This document shows positions 56,171 through 64,000 of a stretch of DNA of 64,000 nucleotides, piece after piece (position 1 is the first letter of the stretch; each line of letters begins with the position of its first letter). Source of the stretch: Litsea cubeba (lineage: Eukaryota; Streptophyta; Magnoliopsida; Laurales; Lauraceae); NCBI GenBank assembly GCA_012931725.1, contig WHSA01000196.1, positions 32,745-96,744 of the forward strand, given 5' to 3'. The translations under genes were made by a program, and so were the position numbers. The notes beneath the pieces were generated by a model, which did no database searches, had not been told where the DNA came from, and saw only the letters and a program-made list of their open reading frames with translations.

Positions 56171-56527
56171 GAATTGTTGGCAACACTATTGGAACTTCAA
56201 CACTTGAAACACGTTAAACTAGTTGATCTTCATGAAGCTTCTTCAGAACCATAGTCTCCCCCTCTCTTTTAAAAAAAATAGAATCAATCAAGATCTCTAA
56301 CACTCTTGATACCAATCTCCCCAAAGTTATCAGAATCAATCAAGATCTCTAACACTCTTGATACCAATCTCCCCAAACTTATCATAGAATAACTTCTTCT
56401 AAGCATAGCTTTCTCCTAGCTTAAGTCTTTCTCCCCCTTTGACAACAAGTCCAAAGGGACCAACGAAGGAGCGAATAGGATATTCAAGGAATACTTTGCT
56501 CCCCCTTTCAAGCCCTTCTCCTAAGGA
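56171..56527 (-). other. Copia-2 3' untranslated region
   Basis: Contains a 52-bp direct duplication ('agaatcaatcaagatctcta' at about 56280 and 56332) absent from copia-1, and a second purine-rich tract near 56430-56450. Confidence 0.65.
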
Positions 56528-59500
56528 TTAGGAGAGTGAGTAACTCCTAATTTTTTTTTGGAGATACTCGAAGACTTCTTTTGGCAGAGGTTTTGTGAAG
56601 ATATCAGCAACTTGCTCAGTAGTTGGGACATATTCCAACTTTACCTCACCATCTGCAACCTTTTCCTTGAGAAAGTGATAGCGAATTGCTACATGCTTCG
56701 TTCTTGAATGTTGAATAGGATTTTTGGAGATGTGAATTGCACTTGTGTTGTCACAGAGGATCGGCGTAGGATCTGTTGTCGGAACTCCTAGATCAGAGAG
56801 CATTTGCCGCATCCATAACACTTGCGTACAACAAGTTGCCGCTGTAATATATTCTACTTCCGCTGTAGAAAGGGATACTGAATCTTGTTTCTTACTATGC
56901 CATGCCACCAACCTTTCACCGAGATAGAATGCACCACCGCTTGTACTCTTGCGATCATCTATACATCCAGCCCAATCGGCGTCAGAGTATGCAACAAGAG
57001 TGAAGGATTTTCCTTTAGGATACCATATGCCAAGCTCCATGGTACCTTTCAGATATCGAAATATCCTTTTTACTACTGTAAGGTGCGTCTCAGTTGGTGA
57101 TGCTTGAAATCGAGCCACCATACATACTGCTTGCAGAAGATCCGGTCTTGTAGCAGTCAAATAAAGCAAGCTTCCTATCATAGAACGATAAGTGGTGTGA
57201 TCAACGGACGAACCCTTATCATCTTTGCTTAGCTTTGTGTTCGTTGTCATTGGTGTGCTCACTGGCTTGCTGTCTTCCATGTTAAAACGCTTCAGCATTT
57301 CCTTGATGTATTTCGTCTGTGATATGAAGATACCATGTTTCAGCTGCTGAACTTGTAAACCAAGGAAGAACTTTAGTTCTCCAAGCATTGACATCTCAAA
57401 TTCTTTCTTCATCTCTTCAGCAAAATTCCTGCACATTTCTTCATCGTTGCCACCAAAAATTATGTCATCGACAAAAACAATAACAACCAGCTGTTTGTTC
57501 AACTCTGTTTTGACATAAAGATTGCTATCAACCAGTCCTTTTCCAAAACCGATCTTGCAGAGATATAGGTCCAGCCTTGCATACCACGCCCTTGGCGCTT
57601 GTTTCAGCCCATAAAGAGCCTTTTTCAACTTGCACACTAGGTCTGAATTTTTGCTAATAGTAAAACCATCAGGTTGCTCAATGTAGACCTCTTCTTCAAG
57701 TAATCCATTCAAGAAGGCTGACTTTACATCCATCTGAAATACCTTGAAGGTTTTGTATGCAGCCAATGCAAGAAACATACGAATGGCTTCCAGACGAGCC
57801 ACCGGTGCAAAGGTCTCTTCAAAATCTATGCCTTCAACTTGAGCGTAGCCTTTACAAACCAACCTTGCTTTGTTTCGAATGACCTGACCATCTTCATTCA
57901 GCTTATTCCGAAAGACCCATTTAGTACCAATAACATTCTTATCGGTAGGTCTAGAGACTAGTTCCCATGTGGAGTTCTTCTCAATTTGCTCCAACTCCTC
58001 ATGCATAGCTTTCAACCAACTTTCATCGAGACTGGCTTCAGCCACAGTCTTGGGTTCAATGGTGGACACAAGTGAGTAATTGCTAACTACACTTTGTCTT
58101 GTTTTAACACCGGCCTCAGGATCTCCAATGATTTGATCCTTAGGGTGTTGCTCTACCCAAGTGCTTTTCTTTCTAGATGTAGCATCCTCTGAGTCATCCT
58201 TTGATTTCTCAGAATCATTAGGTTTAGCCACTTCATCATCAATCTCACTCGAGTCCTCATAAACGGGACTGTCATAATGAGTTCCATTCTTTGATTCATA
58301 GTTTTCATCAATTCTAACATCGGCACTTTCTATTATTTTTCTGGTCCTTTTGTTAAGACATCTGTAAGCCTTACTAGATGAGGAATAACCCAAAAATATA
58401 CCTTCATCAGCTCTTTCATCAAATTTGCCCGGATTTTGTTCAAGACGCTTGATGTAACACTTGCTACCGAAGACTCTGAAGTGCTTGACTGTTGCTTTTC
58501 GCCCAAATCATAGCTCATAAGGAGTTTTGTCTTCATGTGGCCTGATCAAGCATCGATTCTGAATGTATACAGCCGTATGGATTGCCTCCTTCCAGTATTT
58601 GTCAGCTAGCTTGCTCTCAGTTAGCATTGTACGAGCCATCTCTTGAATGGTGCGATTTTTCCGTTCCACAACTCCATTTTGCTGTGGAGTACTAGGGGCT
58701 GAATACTGTCTTTGAATGCCATGGTGCTCACAATAGTTAGTGAACTCTTCAGATGTGAATTCACCGCCTCGATCAGACCTTAAAATCTTGATACGTTTTC
58801 CAAGCATATTTTCAACCTGTGCTTTAAACACTTTAAAACAATCAAGTGCTTGATGTTTATGCTTAAGAAACAATACCCATGTCATACGAGTATAATCATC
58901 AATGCATAACATAAAATACTTATCTCCATTGGTGCTTTGAGTTCGCATCGGTCCACAGAGATCAGTGTGCACTAGCTCAAGAGGTTTCTTTGAATGATGC
59001 TCCTTTGACTTGAACATAACCCTCGTTTGCTTTCCCTTTTGACAAGAATCGCAAATGGGGTTAGAAGGCTTTTCAACTGTAGACATACCTCTGACAGCCT
59101 TTGATTTGCAAATCTTTGACATGTTATCAAAGTTTAGATGCCCAAGGCGTTTGTGCCACAACCAACTTTCCTCTGTCCGACTCATCAAGCAAGTCTTTTC
59201 AGCTCCATCTGACAATGTATAGAGATTTCCAGCAGTCCTAGATCCAGTAGCCACTGTTTTGCCGTTGCTACACTTCTTGATAGCAAAACCATTCTTAGTG
59301 AAGACAACTTCGTGGCCTTTGTCACAGATCTGGCTCACACTAAGCAAGTTGTGTCTTAGTCCAGACACATATAAGACCTCGTCTGATCTGATCTTGTTTG
59401 CCTTTAGGTGAACAACACCTTTTCCGCAGATTTTGGCACCATCATTGTTACCAAACTTCACTGATCCGCCTTCATAGTGCTGTAATTTGACGAATTTTTC

Positions 59501-61393
59501 CTTATCACCTGTCATATGGCTTGAACACCCACTATCAAGGACCCATGGTGCTGTCTTCTTTTGTGCATTGAATGCCGTTTGCACAATGAGAGATTCTTTG
59601 GAATTATCTTTCCTTTTCTTTGCCCTCCATGCCTTAACTAACTTGGGTTTCTTTTCAACCTGAAATTGGTTAGCTATAGGCAACCTACAATCCCTACCCA
59701 AGTGTCCATAATTATGACATATATAGCACTCAATTTTGTGGCTGTTTAGGATTGAAAAAGGATTCCTAGTCACAAGTGGGCTGTTTCTAACATAGAATTT
59801 GCAATCAGCTCTTTTATGTCCATATCTATTACAATGATAGCAATAACCATAGAATCTGAACATTCTTCCTTTCTTAGGTGGCTGGTTAAACTCCACAAAC
59901 CTTTTCTTATTGACCGTCTCAATACTAGGCTAAATTTGAAGCTTTGTAGCCTTGAGAGGTATGGCACTTTGTCTCATAAACAAAGAAGGTGCAGCTTTAG
60001 AGGACTCTCCGGTTTCAAATCCAATACCAAATTTATTGTGGAAGGGCTTTTGAACTTTCAGAATTTCATTGAGTTTCATTGTACCTTCAATCACTTGGAG
60101 TGCTTTGAGTTTTCGGCTATTTTCCAAGTTTTCAGCCTTTGCTCTAGCGATTTCAGTTTCAAGTTTCATAGCCTCTTCCTTTTTGATACTTATTTGATTT
60201 TGAAGGACTTCCACCATTCTTTTATATTCTTCAACTTGAGTTTTCAAAGCAATAATTGAACTTTCAGATTCATGAAGAAGTTTCAGATTTTTCTTACTTG
60301 TTTTTCGTTCCATGCTAAGCTCCTCAAGTGCGGCAATGAGTTCTTCTTCGAGATTGACCTCAGCCTCCTCTTCCTCTTCCGGCTCTTGCTCCTCTTCTTC
60401 TTCAACGGTAACCATGAAGAGAGCTTCAGTTGCCTCGGCTGATTCATCATCGTCTGAAGTTTCAGACGTACTGTCATTATATTGACTGATGAAGCTTTTT
60501 GCTTTGCCCCTCTTTCTGAAATTTTTCTTCCACTTACTCTTATCAACATAAGAGTCATCATCATTATTCTCTTTTAGCGGGCACTTCGCAGCAAAGTGAC
60601 CAACACCGCCACAATTGAAGCATTTAAAGGGTAGCTTCCCTTTGTACTTTCCATTGCTTCCTTTCTTCAGCTTTCTAACAAATTGAGCCTCAAGCTCATC
60701 ATCATCAGTATCAGAATCATGACCAGCAGTCTCTTTTCCCTTTTTCTGAACTTTGAAGGCCGCTTCTCTATCAGATGAAGACGTCTTACCTATGCGCATC
60801 TCATAGGCAGTGAGTGAACCATGCAACTCATCCATGGAAAATTCATTCAGATCCTTGGCTTCTTCTATGGCTGAGACTTTTGAATCAAACCGGGGAAGAA
60901 GAGATCTTAGAACCTTTTTGACGATGACTGGTTCTTTAATCTCCTCCCCTAGTCCACGAATGTCATTCGTGACTTCATTCACTCGTTGCAAATATGAGTC
61001 AACATTCTCGCTTTCCTCCATGCGAAGAGATTCAAATTGAGAGCGATGGGTTTGCAATTTTGCTTTTTTGATCTTCTCATCTCCTTCATGAATGCTTTTC
61101 AACTTGTCCCATATTTCCTTGGCTGTTTTGCATGCAATTACTTTGACCAGCTCGCTGTCCACAAGGCCACTAAAGAGTGCATTCTACGCCTTAGAGTCGT
61201 TGTCTGCTAACTTCTTCGTTGCAGCATCATTGGGTACAATGGCAATATTGTAATCGACTCTGACAGTCTCCCAGACATCATAGCCAAGTGACTTAATGAA
61301 AGCCTGCATTCTGATCTTCCAGAAGGAGTAATTAGAACCATCAAACAAAGGTGCTTTCTTATTCCCTGTATTGGTTGCCATGTGATTTGACAA
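56528..61393 (-). pseudogene. Copia-2 gag-pol, one frame with three nonsense codons
   Basis: Colinear with the copia-1 polyprotein. From ATG 61393 the whole frame stays in register to 56528, interrupted only by stops at 61184-61186 (TAG, CAG in copia-1), 59930-59932 (TAG) and 58508-58510 (TGA, TGG in copia-1). The first two fall in gag and before the second knuckle, the third between integrase and reverse transcriptase. CCHC knuckles, protease DSG, the integrase triad (HTDLCG, RSDRGGEF, GVVERKNR), reverse transcriptase (FVDD instead of YVDD) and RNase H are all still readable. A length change in a T run near the end replaces the last residues. Not translatable as a polyprotein. Confidence 0.9.
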
Positions 61394-61434
61394 GAGATCG
61401 CCCTTAGCGTGTTAAGCTTTTCAAGAGAACCTTA

Positions 61435-61447
61435 CGCTCTGATACCA
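61435..61447 (-). other. Primer-binding site of copia-2
   Basis: In sense TGGTATCAGAGCG, complementary to initiator tRNA-Met. Confidence 0.85.
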
Positions 61448-61449
61448 AT

Positions 61450-62630
61450 TGTTAGATATCGCGATCACTGAGAGGGGGGGTTGAATCAGTGATTCTTTAA
61501 AAATAGGTCCAATTTAACAACCAAAGCAAATCAAATCACACAAGGACACCAGATTTAACGTGGTTCACCGAAAGGCTACGTCCACGGTTCAAAGACTGTC
61601 CGAACACCAATCCGGGACAGATCTGAATCTATTTAGTCGCACCAACGACAAAGAGCACCAACCCTTAGTTTCAGATAGCACCAACTATCTAGGAAGCACC
61701 TACTCCCTTTAGTTTCAGATAGCACCAACTATCTAGGAAGCACCGACTCCCTTTACAATTTATCTGCACCAACAGATAGGATCACCAAACCCCAGACACC
61801 AAGCACCAACTTGATGTTATACAGAATAAGAATAGAAAACTTTTCTATAGCCCTTCCCCTCTACAATCTCTCTCTCTCAATCCCTTACAAATTGAAATTT
61901 AAAGCATAAACAGAGAGACACTTATCTTATGGACGAAACACCATCTTCAAGAGCACATCCTCGTCCACACTTGCTGTAGAAACTTCTGATAATACTGCAC
62001 ACAGCAACGGCACTCTCTTCTCTCCAAAACTCTCTCTCTTTTCTTCTCTTTTCTCTTCTCTTCGTTCTCTCTTGGTGTCTATTTAAAAACGAGCCAAACA
62101 TGCCTTTATATAGGTTATGATAACCCTTAAGAGTGTTCAAAATAGGCTACAATTCGTTTAGAAAGAGTCCCAAACAAAATAGATAAGAATGCTGAATTTT
62201 CATGCAAGAGTTCTGTTTCTGCGCAACTCTGTCTTCCCGTGCTCGGTCGACATCCTGTGTCTTCGGTCGACATCATACACAGTCTGGAAATAGACAACTA
62301 TCGTGCTCGGTCGACATCCTGAGGTCCCGGTCGACCGACGACACACTTTGTCACGAAAATAACTGGGAGCTTCCTGAAACTTTTTCTGCAGGTTTCTCTT
62401 TGCTCGGTCGACCGCATGGGGTGCCCGGTCGACCGGCCACTCTGCTTCAGGAGTTCTGAATTCCTGAACTGTTTCAACTCTGATTCTTCTTTTAAGCTCT
62501 ATCAACACCAGCCTATTATCATCATGCTTGTGACAATGTGTTGACAATAATTCCAACTCAAAACAATACTTTGAGATATTAATTTCTTCAATTCTTCAAA
62601 GGACTTCTCAAGTCATCTCAAATTCCAACA
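61450..62630 (-). repeat. Copia-2 5' LTR
   Basis: 1181 bp, same length as the left copy. TATA-like 'cctatataaaggcatg' at about 62101-62116 (minus strand). Confidence 0.93.
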
Positions 62631-63035
62631 GATAATGCATTTCTGGGCCAAATCCGTGAGCCTTTCTCATTGTTTTTGCACCCCAGTATAAAGTCATTGT
62701 CATTTTGTTGTTGGAGACAAAAAATGGGCGAAGAATATATAAATAATTGTAACGATATCATTATCAGGGGTTTTTGAAAGCTAAATTTTGAGTGAAATCA
62801 TGAGTCTTTCTTTATTGTTTATGCATCATAAAGTCATCATTATTTTCTTGTTGGACACAAAAAATGGATAAAGAAACTATAAATGATGGTAACGATAATG
62901 TTATCAAAAAATAATGTTGGGCACAAAATTCAAGTTCGTATGAATAGGAATTTAAGTTCATATAATGTTGGGCCTATGATTTTACCTTACTACTCTGATT
63001 TATCCCCTTTTCTTTTGTTTCCTAGTCATGTTTTG
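62631..63035 (-). repeat. Right arm of the long inverted repeat
   Basis: Continues 54955-54976 and is the reverse complement of 52690-53090. The palindromes are decayed here ('taacgatatcattatc' at 62752, 'taacgataatgttatc' at 62889). The outer end reads 'tgattttaccttactactct', matching 'agtaaggtaaaatcacagg' at 52728. Confidence 0.75.
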
Positions 63036-64000
63036 GATGAATTGAAAGTTATTCACTGTAGAATGAATGCATGTTATTGTTCATCCAATGAATCAAATTA
63101 CTCTGAAGTTAATGATGTTGAAGCAGTTGAAGGGTTTATAGGCTTTTGAAGTAGTTAAAGTCATATCTATTGGCCTTGTTCATGAATCCTGTTTTCTTAT
63201 TAAGCCTATGAAGGTGAAAAAAATATTCCTGCTGCATATGTCATACAGTGTTGGCATGGAACACCTCTTATCCCCCTCTCTTTACACTCTAGTTGACACC
63301 CAATGGATCATCACTCTGGTGTATTTGGATTCATTTGGTTAAGGATTTATACTAATCTTTAGAATTAAAATAGTTCTAGATAGTGATAAAAGGGCCTGTC
63401 CACTGATGTGACCAACACTGTTTTGCAATTCCATGTCTTGAAACAGAATCTTATTCTCATATTTCTTTATTCTTCGTTTCTTTTTCTCTTTTTTCTTGTT
63501 CTCAAAATCTCATCAGTAGGATGATTTTGTTCCATTCAATTACCACTAATTCCTCAACCAGACAGACCAAGCAACAGGGAAAGACAAGTCAAATTTTGGA
63601 CTCACAACAGTCAAGCAATATTGGCCAGTCAAGGTATGTGCATTTAATTCTCAATTGATTGGAAAGGAATCTATCCAATCAATGGCCAGGAATCAAAGGG
63701 CAGCACCATCATATGAATAAATTTTACTATTGCTTTGGATGTTGGTCATTGTTATCTTCTTCGACAATTTACACTTCTGAGTTCTCTCTCTTTTAAAAAA
63801 AATTTATGAATCTTCTTACTTGAAATCTCTTTAAGCATCCGAATAAGGACATCGTCACCATCAAGTGATCATCCTTATTCATTTTTTTGCTATTTTCTAC
63901 TTTCATAAACTCATTGTGATGGTCTTGTTTGTTGATGCCTTCTTACAAGTCCTGGCAAGCAGATAATAACCCTGAGTTATTTAATAAATGAAAAGAGCAA
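63036..64000. other. Non-element DNA to the window end
   Basis: AT-rich, no element end found. The only candidate is the short exon-like piece at about 63570-63633. Confidence 0.4.
63570..63633 (+). pseudogene. Possible MFAP1-like exon fragment
   Basis: A frame reading KDKSNFGLTTVKQYWPVK ends at an intact donor (CAAG|GTATGT). Plant MFAP1-type splicing proteins have a similar early motif (roughly T-K-V-K-R-Y-W-P-G-K followed by an exon end). The match is short and from memory, and no acceptor or following exon was found. It could be chance. Confidence 0.25.

Larger units (their letters stand above)
54977..62630 (-). mobile_element. Copia-2, complete SIRE-like element with three stop codons
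   Basis: Same family as copia-1. LTRs of 1181 bp on both sides, primer-binding site at 61435-61447, polypurine tract at 56158-56170, and a 5-bp target duplication GATAA (54972-54976 and 62631-62635). Removing element plus duplication joins 'cctattaggataatgcattt', which matches the opposite arm at 53057-53090 in reverse. About 16 LTR mismatches were counted by eye. Confidence 0.93.

Overview
The window reads as nuclear DNA of a flowering plant. It is almost entirely nested LTR retrotransposons lying in an AT-rich stretch with single-exon fragments of plant genes. No RNA gene, CRISPR array or bacterial-type operon was seen. The species cannot be named from the sequence. All boundaries below were read by eye from LTR ends (TG...CA), primer-binding sites, polypurine tracts and target-site duplications.

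Layout. 1-1492: part of a Copia-type LTR in minus orientation. 1493-5180: non-element DNA holding two recognisable exon fragments from unrelated genes (CNOT9 at 2761-2833, DUF616/MUCI70-TOD1 at 4290-4393), a doubtful first exon and a near-perfect 45-bp hairpin. 5181-49974: a Ty3/Gypsy element of the Tat type on the plus strand (here 'G+'), whose leader is split at 7088/33635 by a second element of the same family on the minus strand ('G-', 7089-33634, 5-bp duplication AGCCC). G- is itself split by a Copia element ('copia-1', 16386-23736). 49975-54976 and 62631-64000: non-element DNA with diverged inverted repeats and a palindromic minisatellite, split by another Copia element ('copia-2', 54977-62630, 5-bp duplication GATAA).

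Order of events: G+ landed first and is the most decayed. G- landed in its leader, and copia-1 then landed in the 3' tandem array of G-. Copia-1 has an uninterrupted 1619-codon gag-pol and LTR copies that differ at only two positions I could see in 1013 bp. Copia-2 is older (about 16 differences in 1181 bp). Its single gag-pol frame is broken by exactly three stop codons.

The most notable system is a cargo gene carried by the Gypsy family, antisense to gag-pol, between pol and the 3' LTR. In G- it has five exons, its own TATA box, a plant mobile domain (PMD, aminotransferase-like) and an acidic/coiled-coil tail. In G+ the PMD exon is gone: its two flanking T-rich introns are fused. The tail exons keep identical lengths, phases and splice sites and form an uninterrupted 389-residue frame, although gag-pol of the same element carries about a dozen lesions.
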